Shown piece after piece: positions 6,862 to 16,369 of a stretch of 16,369 bases of DNA (position 1 is its first letter; every line of letters begins with the position of its first letter). Both the position numbers and the translations under genes were made by a program. Origin of the DNA: Ophioceras dolichostomum (lineage: Eukaryota; Ascomycota; Sordariomycetes; Magnaporthales; Ophioceraceae); contig PYST01000566.1 in assembly GCA_003049485.1 (NCBI GenBank), forward strand, positions 1 to 16,369, given 5' to 3'. Under the pieces are notes generated by a model, which saw only the letters and a program-made list of their open reading frames with translations, had not been told where the DNA came from and ran no database searches.

Positions 6862-9800
6862 CTATCGGCTATTCAAGTGCTGGACCACCGCAAGCCACTT
6901 CTGCTCGTCCGTTCTGTTTGGGTTGTTCGTTAGCTCGCGCAGCAGACAGACAGAGATGGGGAAACGAATACTGGTAAGAAAGATGTTGCGGAGGATGGAG
7001 TGATCATTGAATATCATGAATGAAATGGCGATGAGGGCCATGCAGAAAGCACAAGCAATGCACACGCAATCAACATCAGATGACGCTGGATAGGTAGGTA
7101 ATAAATAACTCACTTGTCGAACTTGAGCAGCTTCCCCAGGACAGGAACCAGCTGAGCCCTGAGCTTGTTGTCCTTCTGCTCCAAGAACTGCAGCAGGATG
7201 GTCTTGAGGTAGTAGGCATCCGCATTCCCTCCTCCTCCCGGCCCGCCGCCGCCGCCGCCGTTGGCAGCAGTGGCGCTGGACCTCGACGAGTCGATGGAGC
7301 TGCGCACGGACGCGACGGCCGTGGACGACGACCCCGAGAGCGATGGCTGCTGCGGCGGCGGCGGAACCGCAAGCCGTGCCTGAGCGGCCTTCAGCTCGCG
7401 GTCGAGCTTGGCGTGGCGCGCCTTGTGGTCGTCGGCGACGCGCTGCAGGTCGGCGCGGCGGCGCTCGGCGTCGCGCACCTGCTGCTCCGAGGCCGTCAGC
7501 GACGCTTGGAGCGACGCGACCGTCTCGCGCATCTCAAGCGCCTCGGCCCTCGCGGCCTGCTCCAGGGACTCGAGCTCCTCCCTGCGCCGGCGCCATTCTC
7601 GAGCGCGGGTCTCGAGCTCGTCTCGCTGCTCCGTGAGTGACCGGGTCTCGCGCTCCAGGTCGCGCACGCGGCTGCGCAACTCCTCGGCCTCGCGCGCCCG
7701 CTTGCGCGCCAGCGTGCTGGCCTCGTCCTCCATGCGGTCGCGCTCCTCGACGGCGGCGTCCAGACGCGCGCGCATTTCGCGCACGGCCGTGTCGGCCCGC
7801 TCGTCGGCTTCGTTGAGCAGGCGCCGCATCGTTTCGGCCTCGCGCGTGCGCTCGCCCAGCAGCCGCCGGCACTCGGCCAGCTCCTCGTCCAGCGCCTCCC
7901 CCTGTGTCTGCGCCTCCTTGAGCTGTGTGCCCAGCTCTGCAGTCTGGTCGCGCATGCTGCCCAGCAGGTTCTGTGCGTTGGTGTACTGCGACGACTTGAG
8001 CTGCAGCTCCTCTCGCGCCTCGTCCCGCTCCCGCCGCAGCTTCTCCGTTTCGGCTTCCAGCTCGCGCGTCCGAGGCTGTACGCGACCCAGCTCCTCCTGC
8101 AACCGTTGCGTCTCACGGGTTGCTTTTTCTTCTCGCGCGCTGATCTCGATCTTTTCCGCTTCGGACCTCCGCAGGTCGCGACCAGCCACGCGCCGCTCGT
8201 CTTCCAGCCGCGCCCGTTGCGTGCCCTCCGCAGCCAGTTTGTCGCGTAACGTCTTGATCTCGCCGTCGCGGTCGGCCGCGAGCTGCTTCGCCCGCGCAAT
8301 CTCCGTCTTCAGGTTCTTCTCGCGGTTATCCAGCACCACAGCCTCTGCCACTTTGGCTGCTAGCTGCTCCCGGACGCCCTTCAGCGCTGCTGCGTCCGTC
8401 CGCAGGGACTTGAGCTCGGGCTGGGCCTTCTGCAGGATCTCACGCAGGTCCGACAGCTCCTTGAAGCGGGTTTGGGCGAGCTGCTGTGACGCGCCCAGCT
8501 CCGATTGTAACGTCGAAGTTGTCTGCTGGTGCCTCGTCTCGAGCTCCCCTAGTTCCGCTTGCGCCTGTTGCGAGCTCTCGTACTGCTCACGTAGCCATCG
8601 GACACGGGCTACCAGATCTTCGTCCGCCTTAGCATCGTGTGGGACCTTGTCGAGCTCCGCCTCGAGGGCCTTCACGCACTCATCGAGCTGCGCCTTCTCC
8701 GCCTCTAGCGTCTTGATGCGGTCCTTGGCTTGCACGTTGTCCTGACCGATCTCGACGAGGTTGTCCCTCAAGCTGTCCACCTCCTCGAGAAGGTCTTCCT
8801 CACTCTTCCTCTGCTTGGACAGACGCTCGATAGACACGTCCTTCCTAGCAACTTCGTCCTTTAGTCGGGCAATCTCCTCCTGTAGCTGGAGCGGGCTGAC
8901 ATCGGAGGTGGGCGACAGAGTTGGCGCAACCGAAGCCGAAGCTGGTGTTTGCGCCGCAACCCCAAGCGACGCATCTGGTGGCGATTCTGACGATGACGCT
9001 CCGCCCTTCTTCTTCTTATTTTTGTTGTTCTTCTTTTTGGATGATCCGGCCGCGCCGGCAGCAGTGGGTTGGGCTGGGGCTACCTGTTTTGGGCCGTCCG
9101 TAGAGGGGGATGGGCTTGGTGGGGGAACTGAGTTGGCGCCCGTTAGCATCACGTACCAGTACAATCAATCACCAGGTATCTATCTCCAGGAGTTTGCGTT
9201 GCCGAAGCGCCAGGGCTGTGCTCACCAAGTTTCTCTGCTTGCAGCTTGGTCAGCCTGTTCTTCTCTGCCGTCAGAGAGTCGACCTCGAAGTTCAACCTCT
9301 CTATTTCCGCCTTGGCTGTGGACAACCTCGTCTGTTGATCCTTAATCGTGGTTGCCGCCACCGACTTCTGCTTGGCCATCGTGTCCTCAACCTCCTTCAG
9401 CCGAGACTGCGCCTTCTCGAGTGTCTCAGTGATGCTGGCGATCTCGCTGTTGCGGGTGTCGAGCTTGGCATGTAGCAAGGTTTGCGCGGTTGCGGTAGCG
9501 TCTCGCGACCCACTGAGCACGCTGTTCGCCTTTTCCAGCTCCTCAGAGAGTTCGGCACTCGTCTGCTTCACGGAGGACAGCTCGGATTCGAGGGTTTGAA
9601 CTTGAGAACGCAGCGGCTCGATCTCGCTCGACGTCGCACTGGAGGCGGCAAGGTCCTTCTTTAGCGACTCGACCTCGGTCTGCAGCTTCTCGATCTCCTC
9701 CGTCTTCTCAGCAAGCTGTTCTTCGAACTTGGAGTTCTCTGCCTCGAAAGAGAAGAATTCCTCCTTCTCCGGGGCTGCGCTGACGCTCGGCGTGGCGCTT

Positions 9801-11077
9801 GGGGAGGCGAACTCTGCAGGCTTCTGCTTGGGCGAGAAGATGCCGAGAACGGTCGACATCATGGGCGACTTGCTTGCCGAGGCGGTGCGCGAATGTTGAC
9901 GGTCCTTGCTATTATGCCCCTCCTCGGCCTCAGTCTCGGGTTTTTCGGTCTTCTCTGCGGGAGACTGGTCCTGGCCCTCCCTGAGCTTGGTCACCTCGTC
10001 CTTCACAGTCGCCAGTTCCTTCTCAGTATCATCAAGCTTCTTCTTCAGAGAGTCCTTTTCCGCAGAGACACGCTTGAGCTCCTCCATGATCATGTCGCCT
10101 TTCAGGTTTACTTGTTTCAGGTACTCGAGGAAGGCCTCCGGGTCTTTGATTGTAGTTAAGGGCGTGTTCTCGCGGAGGGCTCGTTCGAAGGGCTCGATCG
10201 ACGTGGCTCTGCCATGGGCGATTCGGTAAGATCGTAGTAGCTCTGTGGGTTGCATTTTTGTAATTGTCAGCAAAGGAAACAAGGAATGCCACGTGTGGCG
10301 GCTCGTGCAATGGTACATCGGGAGGGAAACTAGAAGGGAGGCTAGAAGGGAGACAAGGAGGTAGCCCGGAAGGGAGGCCGACAGGGAGATCGGAAAGGGG
10401 GTATCATGCCTGGGTATGTGCTCTCGAGCTTTTCGAGCTTGCGCAGCTTGGCCCGAACCTCGGGTGGAAGGGGAGCAGCCACAGGCGCAACCGGAGGAGT
10501 GACCTCCTTTTCTTTCCCAGACCCCCCATCATCTTCGGCCTTCGCTTGTTTGCCAACAGCATCCATCTTGCTAGTCTCTGTGTCCTTTGCCTCCTTCTCT
10601 GTAGAATCCGGCTGCAATGGGGGAGTCGGGGTAGGGTCTTCGGAGTCGTCGATGACGAAGACGGCCGGATCCGGGTTTACGGCGCCGTCGCCAGGGTCTT
10701 TGGTGGTGTCCTGGCTGAGCTTCTTCGTGGTTCGAGCTCTCCTGGCGGGCGATTCATTCTTTCCGTTCCGAGACACGGATGTGGAGCGACGGACGGTCGA
10801 CGAGGCCGAGCTCGCGTTTTCACGCTCGGCCGAGAGGGCTTTCGCTTTCGCTTGTTCTTCTGCGATGGTCCGATCGATCACACCCTTGATGCCTTTGAAC
10901 CTCTTTGCGGCCGTCAGAAGGTGCACAACAAGACGGTCGTCGGTGCAGGGAGCGGTGGCACAGGGAGACGATACCACAACTAGACTGCTTGGCCTCAACA
11001 CGACCAGACGGCTTGTCTGCGCGGATAGGTCCCTGGTGACACCGCACAGAGGCCAGGCGACGGCTTACCTCAAACAT
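6862..11077 (-). CDS. IMH1: GRIP-domain golgin (Imh1-like), five exons
   Basis: Exons 11077-11069, 10902-10410, 10242-9226, 9127-7114 and 6913-6862 join in frame to 1,194 residues. GRIP golgins bind the GTPase Arl1 on trans-Golgi membranes and tether endosome-derived vesicles. The N-terminus MFERFKG then IDRTIAEEQ matches fungal members, as does the block ELLRSYRIAHGRATSIEPF (from residue 168). Coiled coils follow at about 200-235 and 340-505. A disordered linker with a lysine/asparagine run (about 537-547) leads to a second long coiled coil (about 590-1090), rich in Arg and Glu. The C-terminal GRIP domain (about 1143-1192) contains YYLKTILLQFLEQKDNK, including the conserved Tyr/Leu face for Arl1, and ends TDEQKWLAVVQHLNSR encoded by the last exon. 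Introns are 166, 167, 98 and 200 nt. Intron 2 has a GC donor. Intron 1 was placed by the MF start and the acceptor at 10903. The family is certain enough; equating it with yeast Imh1 is inference. Confidence 0.9.
6914..7113 (-). other. Intron splitting the GRIP domain
   Basis: The donor GTGAGT follows codons for LLKFD plus AA, and the acceptor AAACAG ends at 6914, with a GCTAAC branch site about 20 nt before it. If the intron is kept, translation stops at the donor itself (AAG TGA), so an unspliced transcript would lose the last 16 residues of the GRIP region. The next exon supplies TDEQKWLAVV, which matches the end of fungal GRIP domains. Confidence 0.85.
10243..10409 (-). other. Probable GC-AG intron in the golgin gene
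   Basis: Exon 2 must end after TACCCAG to give the conserved YPELLRSYR junction with the exon starting at 10242. The bases after that point are GCATGATACC, with no GT close enough to keep the frame. The 3' end is normal: branch-like GCTGAC near 10273 and acceptor CCCACAG ending at 10243. GC-AG introns are a known minority class in fungi. Confidence 0.7.
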
Positions 11078-12154
11078 CCTGAATATGTAAACGCCTACGG
11101 CGCACGCAGCAGCGAAAACGGCACTTAGTACAGGCCGGCCACGGCTATTACGTTCCCCCCTGGCGTTACTGGTGGTGGGAGGAAGTTGAAGGGAGCGGGC
11201 TGGTTCGAGGCCAATGCGGCCGCCCAGGAGAGCCGCGAATGGAGCTTAAAAAAGGGGCCAATTTTGGGATGGCAATCTGGCAAAGCCCAGCCGCGAAAGC
11301 CAAATGCATGCAATGAAAAAGTTAGGAGCAGCACCAATCCTGCCAAAACTGTATGCGCTGGCCAGCCAGATATGCGGATGCCGCGTTGGGACACGATTTT
11401 TTGAAGGTTGTTTCGTTTCGTAGTTCTGTTATTTTCTGGACCCCCAGTCAGCCTCTCTCACTGCATGTGAACTCAGGGCCGAGAGGCCTGAGCCACTCTG
11501 CGCTGCGCTGAGCGGGTGACATCGATGTTGGTGCTTGTCCCCGCTGTCTGCGAGGTACCGGCGCTGTGCATGAATGACCCTCCACTTGGAACTGTGTGAA
11601 CTCTGATGGAATGCATGCAAGAGCTCGCTCTCTCGACTTCCTTGCATCGCCTGAATAAATGGGTTCAAATTTTGTATGTGTAGGTACAGCTAAAACTGAG
11701 ATAATTGGCAGGAATCTACGAAGGCCATACGTCTATCCGTAGCATGCCGGGATTGAAAATCCGTTGGCAACGATTCGAAGTCAACAGTTTGACTGGAATT
11801 GATGTTACTGGACCCCGGCTTCAGCGCTCGTGGCCTAGACCCAGCTGGAGCGGGAACGGTACGGCAGTTTCCGTCGCCTGTCCACACACCGGAAATCTTA
11901 ATGATGAGGTCATGCGCAGGCCAGCTGTCCAACGGCCACATCAGTTTTCTGCCTACACCTAGCCCAACACAAACGTTTGCTGCTGTGGAATTTTGTCCCG
12001 AGCCCACACTTCCATCCATTCCTCCACCCATCGCGATGTGAACCCAGGAAAAGAAATACTCCTTTGACTTTTGCTCCCCTTCTTCTGGTTTGCTTCTCTG
12101 CACGGAAGGCAAGCTTGGACTGGACGTCAGGCGCGCTGAAGACGCGGCCAAGCC
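11078..12154. other. Divergent intergenic region between golgin and lunapark genes
   Basis: The two genes are head to head, so this 1.08 kb holds both promoters. Three CCAAT boxes lie near the golgin side (see separate entry). A pyrimidine-rich tract near 12058-12105 precedes the lunapark ATG, as is common in fungal core promoters. A minus-strand open frame of 153 codons (11690-12151) overlaps this zone but has no family resemblance, and I treat it as chance. Confidence 0.6.
11211..11338 (+). promoter_or_regulatory. Cluster of three CCAAT boxes
   Basis: CCAAT occurs on the plus strand at 11211-11215, 11258-11262 and 11334-11338, at 134-261 bp upstream of the golgin ATG and about 0.8-0.9 kb upstream of the lunapark ATG. 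The spacings are 47 and 76 bp. CCAAT is the site of the fungal HAP/CBC complex, which acts in either orientation. Regulatory use is inference. Confidence 0.4.
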
Positions 12155-13558
12155 ATGGTGTCCTTTTGGCCATGGAGGGTATGTTTGGCGGCCGCACCTA
12201 AAAAAAGAGACCGGAACACGGAGTTCCAGACGAAGAGGAACTTATCGCTCTCCCTGATGGCTTCTATTCTTGCTGACTTCGCTGCTTCTCCTGGTACCAG
12301 AGTAACGACTCCTCCACGGCATCCTTCGAAAAGGCATTGTCCGCCCTCTCGACAAAGATCACTGCCACCCAGGCCCAGCTGGACCGCACTCGATCGACGT
12401 CTCGCAGGGTTAAAGTGCTATGGACACTGTACCTCTCATTTGCATACCTCGTCTATGCCATAGTACTCATGCTCGTCGTCGGCTGGAAGAGTATGGGCAC
12501 TTGGGAATGGACCGGACTTTCTGGCGGACCTGTCCTGTAAGAAATTGCGGAAAACCCCGCCATCCTATGCTTTAAATACGTCTGACCTTGCTGGCCTTCT
12601 ACCACGGCGCTGCTAACATTGTTATGTTGTCCCCAATAGAATTTACGTAACGCGCTCCGCCCTCACCGCATTCTTCAACTTCCGCATCGACTCCCTCAGC
12701 TCCAGGCTCAAGGACCAACAGGCCGAGCGAGCTAAGACGGTACAGAGGCTAAAGGACGCCACCAGGTACGACTCGACGCTTCAGCTGCTCGAGAAGTACG
12801 GCGGAGAACCGAAGCGACCAAAGGGGAAGAAGGGTGCCGAGGACGCCGAGGATCGAGAGGAAGATGGCGAACAAGGCAAACGAACCCGGCCAGCTGGCTT
12901 ACGAACCGGCACTCCTGGCCGCACCGGCATCGCGCCGCCCCCAACGGCCAATATCCCCCGAAATGACCGTATGGGCATTCCAAGCTCCGCGCCGGGGACG
13001 CCACAACCTGGTCGTTCTCAGGCACAGCCAATCCCACCGCGTGGTCATCAGAGGGAGCCGTCTGCTGAGTTTGCCCCCAACGCCTTCGGACCCGGCGAGC
13101 CACCGCAGCCCCCGCCATCGATTCCCAGCTCGCTATATGCGGCTTCAACCACCGGTTCCCTCGAGTCCCACTGGTACGACCGCATCATGGACCTACTCCT
13201 TGGCGAGGACGAGACCGCAGCCAAGAACCGCATCGTCCTCATCTGCAGCCAATGTCGTTTGGTCAACGGCCAGGCGCCGCCGAGCACTAAGAGCCTTGCC
13301 GAGCTGGGTCGATGGAAGTGCTTGGCCTGTGGCGCGATGAACGGGGAGATGGATGAGGGCAAGCGGATCATCCGTGAGGTTCTCGCGCAGGACGGCGCCG
13401 CTTCTGACTCGACGGATGGCGAGGATAAGGCCACCATCAACACGGACGGGTCGAGCGATATCGTTCAGGTAGAGAAGGAGGAGGGGCAGACGGACGATGG
13501 CCAGGGTGCGCCGAAGGCACGTAAGGGCAAGGGTAGCAAGAAGGGTAAGAAGTCGTAG
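12155..13558 (+). CDS. LNP1: Lunapark family ER-junction protein, three exons
   Basis: Exons 12155-12178, 12301-12536 and 12640-13558 join to 392 residues. Lunapark sits in the ER membrane and stabilises three-way junctions of the tubular network, acting with Sey1/atlastin and reticulons. Exon 1 encodes only MVSFWPWR, the typical fungal start. A short amphipathic helix containing ASFEKALSALSTKI (about 15-28) follows, then two membrane segments (about 47-69 and 80-100) separated by a short loop. A charged coiled segment runs to about 150, then a proline-rich linker. The C4 zinc finger uses Cys289, Cys292, Cys314 and Cys317 (CSQC and CLAC, with LVNG and AMNG after them), the family hallmark. 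The tail is acidic then lysine-rich (KGKGSKKGKKS). Introns of 122 and 103 nt have normal donors, CTGAC and CTAAC branch sites and CAG/TAG acceptors. Length and architecture are complete. Confidence 0.93.
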
Positions 13559-13903
13559 TGGGGATTTGCCACACAAGTCGTCTTGGAGCGACGTTCATCT
13601 CTTCGTTCTACACTCCTATTTGTTTCTTTTCTCAAGCCAGGTTTCATGATACCACCCATACAACAGAATCCCGACAGCACGTTCTTCACATTTTTTACTA
13701 TTTTCCTTCCCGAACCTGGGGAGATCGGCTCGTACACACCCGAACACACCCATCACTACTACTCTTTGGCTCAAATTTCGATCACAGAAGTGCATCGCGG
13801 TGTTTCCTCTCTAGCCTCCAATTCTTTTTTGTTTTCATTAAGCAGATGAATCAGTGATATGGCTTTCTATATGGAAGACAGCCGATCGAAAGAAGTGGGA
13901 CAT

Positions 13904-13937
13904 GTAGGTAGGTAGGGAGGTAGGTAGGTAGGTACCT
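13904..13937. repeat. TAGG microsatellite
   Basis: About eight copies of GTAG/GTAGG with one GGG interruption, ending in GGTAGGTAGGTACCT. It shares this ending with the repeat next to the SDR start (1782-1800). It is simple-sequence DNA downstream of lunapark. Confidence 0.9.
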
Positions 13938-15020
13938 GTAATTAGTACACAAACCCCGGGTTCAAACCCTGCTCGAGGCCGCATTAATAACTTGATGCTC
14001 CTTAGACAGCAGGAACCTGCCGTATCTCTGTGCTTTCTCACTTGGCCTCATATGGCATTTGAGGCAGATGCCGGGACACTATGGTCTGAGACAGTCTTTT
14101 TTACAGAGGCTAGGAGAGTCTGCGAGCTCACACGGCACTGGGGGCTCAAATGTGGAGTGCTTGCATCACTGGAAGCTTAAGATCACAGAGTGGCACATCT
14201 TCCCGATGAGGGACAGACTCAGTCTACTCCTCCACTCGGGTCAGATAGAGGGTGACAGGCTATCAAGACGTCACCGCAAGTGCGTAGTGAGGAGAGGACG
14301 CTCTAAAGTGGCTAGGGAGAGGTCCGCTTCTCTAAACTAAAGCCCGGCCTTTTCCTTGCCGCCTGCGGTATGTCCTGGGGATCCGCGAGATTCTAATCGC
14401 CCCCTAATTTAAGAGGGAAGGGGTTCATATACTCTAGGCATGTTTCTCGGTTGGCTTCTCAGGTACCACACAGTCCACGGCAGTGCACGTTTGGCCTTAC
14501 TGCCAAACAACCACGCTGTGTTGTCTAATGGTTATCTTTTTTGTTCTAGTTTCTTTGGAGGGCTGGTGTTACCCACAGCCCGCAGGCAGACGCGCGCACT
14601 TTCCGCCTTTGTCTCACTCGTCGGACACGTATAATTGGTGGGCACTCAGGGTAGGCATCTCTGCAGAAGTACCAGAGACGAGTAAACCATTCTCAAGTTC
14701 CTAGGTACTGGACCGCTTCGTTTTGGCACACCGTCCCTGGAGTTGTTGGGGGTGGGTAAGGACTCGATTTTGCGAAGAGACGGGGAATATGAGAGGTTGG
14801 GCGAGGAGAGAAAATGGTAACATACCAAACCAAAACGAGGCGGACGGGGAGAGGAGAGGAGAAGACAATGGGGTAGTTGACAGTGGTACCTGAGGATCCT
14901 TTGACGGCTGGTCAACAATGAACCACAAAGAGTCCTGTCAATGGATGTGCAGGAAAGTTCGGTGTGAGGGAAGAGAAGCCACACTTGATTCAGCGGACAC
15001 GATCCTGCACACCTCCGGCG

Positions 15021-15029
15021 AATATATAT
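15021..15029 (+). promoter_or_regulatory. TATA-like element before the hypothetical gene
   Basis: AATATATAT lies about 140 bp before the ATG at 15170. A second run, CTATATAG at about 15132-15139, is only about 30 bp before the ATG and would leave almost no leader, so the first is the better candidate. The placement supports the shorter start at 15170 rather than the ATG at 14918. Confidence 0.3.
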
Positions 15030-15169
15030 TTGCGCGTCCTAACCGCTGTGCCCCTGAGCCCAACGACACACACCCCATCTTATTGCCACTATCAAGAGCA
15101 AACCCACCATATTCCGGACCACCCTGCTCACTCTATATAGTAACAAACCAACTGCTAAGGAATTGCAAA

Positions 15170-16360
15170 ATGTCTCGTGGTCGTGGCCGATCCAAAGGTG
15201 GAGAGCGAGAGCCAAGCAGAGGCCGGAGGAGCTTCCGAAGCACTAGCGGTGATGAAAACCGAATATTCTCCACAGAAATTCATCTCTCTCGACGTAAAGG
15301 CAGCCGTCAACGCATCCACATGGTGACCAGCAAGACAAACACTCAAGGCAGATCGCCATCTCCATATTCCACGTCCGAAGAGGAGCAGAGCTCAATCTTG
15401 AGCCCAGTCTCTCGCAGCTCGCACCACGAGCAGCTGGACCACACGCAGATCTACAGCAACAACCCCCCGTCCTGGGGTCCTGGCCCTGGAGTAAGGCAAG
15501 GTGGTACCAAGACCTACGCTCCGCCCGCGGCGTTTGAGGCCCGACAACCCAAAGGCTTTCCAGCATATCGAGAACCGACGGTCCACCACGAGGATGCGGC
15601 ACAAAGCGACTACTGTCAGGCCGCTCGGCCTCCTACTGGCTCGGGTGCCGGCAACGACATAAACGCCACACTAAAGCAGCTGAGACCGACCCGAAGCCGA
15701 CGCGAAACGATGGCAGAGCGCGTGGTAGACTGGGAAGAGAACGTCACAAGGGATCTTCATCCTGGCGAGATCAGGATGCACGTTGAGCGTGCGAGGGAGC
15801 AACAACGTGAGCGTGAGATCGATAAGCAGCGGCAGGATGCGGACGTGGACTGGTGGAAGGAGGAGCACCGAAGAAGCGAGGAGCTCACGCCAAGGAGAGC
15901 ACACACAACGCGGGGGCCGAGACCCACCGCTTGGGGACCGGGAGTCACGGGGGAGCCAAACTCTCGGAAATATCAGGAGACCGAGCCGGCTCCTCGGGTA
16001 CCGACTAGACGCTCCACTGTTGGAGGTTACAGCTCTGGCAGCGCCTTCATGCAACCTACTCCCGGCCCGGCGCCGGCAACACGCAACATCTACTCGAGTG
16101 GGGTCCACCCTCAGCAAAACGAGGGAGGGGGGCTGCGACCTCCTCCACCTCCTATGGCTCGCTTCCCGCCACCACGGCAGGCATGGGAGCCAGAAGTCGA
16201 AGAGGCAGAGTCCCACATCGAAGCGGCATCCGCAGTTTCGGCGTCGACACTGATCATCGAGGGCACGCAACCTCCTCCTGAACAACTCTCCCCTCTCCAC
16301 ATTCATGGGACGGTCCCACTTTTCTTAGTGACTTCCACCCAAATCCACCAAAAAACCTAA
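15170..16360 (+). CDS. Arginine-rich disordered hypothetical protein
   Basis: I do not recognise this 396-residue protein. The start at 15170 has a good fungal context (CAAAATGTC) and TATA-like sequence about 140 bp upstream; the frame is open for another 84 codons upstream to an ATG at 14918, but that part is unlike the rest. The N-terminus MSRGRGRSKGG with further RS and RGR motifs (1-50) is strongly basic and nuclear-targeting or RNA-binding in style. A Ser/Pro-rich stretch (60-115) follows. The only likely helix is a charged segment (about 197-240) rich in Arg, Glu and Gln that ends in DVDWWKEEHRR. The rest is Pro/Gly-rich with a PPPPP run near 324-328. No catalytic motif, signal peptide or membrane segment is seen. 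The last 35 residues are less charged and could be intron read-through if a donor was missed, so the 3' end is uncertain. Confidence 0.5.
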   Translation: MSRGRGRSKGGEREPSRGRRSFRSTSGDENRIFSTEIHLSRRKGSRQRIHMVTSKTNTQGRSPSPYSTSEEEQSSILSPVSRSSHHEQLDHTQIYSNNPPSWGPGPGVRQGGTKTYAPPAAFEARQPKGFPAYREPTVHHEDAAQSDYCQAARPPTGSGAGNDINATLKQLRPTRSRRETMAERVVDWEENVTRDLHPGEIRMHVERAREQQREREIDKQRQDADVDWWKEEHRRSEELTPRRAHTTRGPRPTAWGPGVTGEPNSRKYQETEPAPRVPTRRSTVGGYSSGSAFMQPTPGPAPATRNIYSSGVHPQQNEGGGLRPPPPPMARFPPPRQAWEPEVEEAESHIEAASAVSASTLIIEGTQPPPEQLSPLHIHGTVPLFLVTSTQIHQKT

Positions 16361-16369
16361 CATTGGAAA

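Larger units (their letters stand above)
13559..15169. other. Intergenic region right of the lunapark gene
   Basis: About 1.6 kb with no supported gene. The first few hundred bases are probably the lunapark 3' untranslated region. A TAGG microsatellite lies at 13904-13937. A tRNA T-arm-like GGGTTCAAACCC at about 13957-13970 has no complete cloverleaf around it. Two imperfect copies of a GAGAGG...CTCTAAA motif lie near 14291-14338. The right end holds TATA-like runs at about 15021-15029 and 15132-15139 upstream of the next coding region. Confidence 0.55.

Noticed and set aside
7408..8745. 445-codon plus-strand open frame opposite the golgin coiled coil
   Set aside because: It is a shadow: a long run of Ser/Arg codons created by the GC-rich Glu/Arg/Leu codons of the real minus-strand exon.
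11690..12151. 153-codon minus-strand open frame upstream of lunapark
   Set aside because: It has low-complexity composition, no domain, no promoter of its own, and overlaps the expected promoter and leader of the lunapark gene.
13950..13982. tRNA T-arm-like sequence (GGGTTCAAACCC)
   Set aside because: The loop looks right, but the 5-bp stem has a mismatch and a G-U pair, and no matching acceptor stem, D-arm or anticodon arm is found in the 90 bases upstream, which are mostly TAGG repeat.
1..16369. CRISPR arrays, insertion sequences, bacterial operons, viral genes
   Set aside because: No spaced direct repeats, transposase motifs, terminal inverted repeats or viral protein motifs were seen; the window has the gene structure of a fungal chromosome.

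Overview
This window looks like nuclear DNA from a filamentous ascomycete (Pezizomycotina, most likely a Sordariomycete). The genes are GC-rich in their coding parts. They are broken by short introns (about 98-200 nt) with fungal GTRAGT-type donors, CTAAC or CTGAC branch sites and CAG/TAG acceptors. Each gene has its own long flanking region, and there are no operons or Shine-Dalgarno sites. The protein families (a fungal GRIP golgin, a fungal lunapark, an extended SDR of the aldehyde-reductase type) fit that assignment. It rests on my recall of the families, not on a search.

Layout from left to right. 1-631 has no convincing gene but holds a cluster of tandem repeats with two TCACGTGA E-box palindromes. 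632-1741 (minus) is an intronless extended SDR reductase whose catalytic tyrosine position is occupied by valine. 1742-3121 is noncoding as far as I can see. 3122-5169 (minus) is a homogentisate 1,2-dioxygenase-like gene in four exons that appears broken by two premature stops and two one-base frameshifts. 5170-6861 is noncoding; it carries a TATA-like element and three and a half copies of a 25-bp repeat with inverted CCAAT boxes upstream of that pseudogene. 6862-11077 (minus) is a five-exon gene for an approximately 1,194-residue coiled-coil golgin with a C-terminal GRIP domain (Imh1-like); it has a 9-nt first coding exon and one probable GC-AG intron. 11078-12154 is a shared divergent promoter region with three CCAAT boxes. 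12155-13558 (plus) is a three-exon lunapark (Lnp1-like) gene. 13559-15169 has no recognisable gene, only a TAGG microsatellite. 15170-16360 (plus) is an arginine-rich, disordered hypothetical protein.

Functionally, the best-supported pair is the head-to-head golgin and lunapark genes: one tethers vesicles at the trans-Golgi, the other shapes three-way junctions of the ER network. They share about 1.08 kb of upstream DNA. The SDR and the decayed dioxygenase are both small-molecule oxidoreductases and may be remnants of an aromatic or secondary-metabolite locus, but the sequence does not prove a link. I did not find a clearly new multi-gene system. The most unusual items are the decayed divergent dioxygenase, the tyrosine-less SDR and the ordered repeat arrays containing transcription-factor-like motifs.
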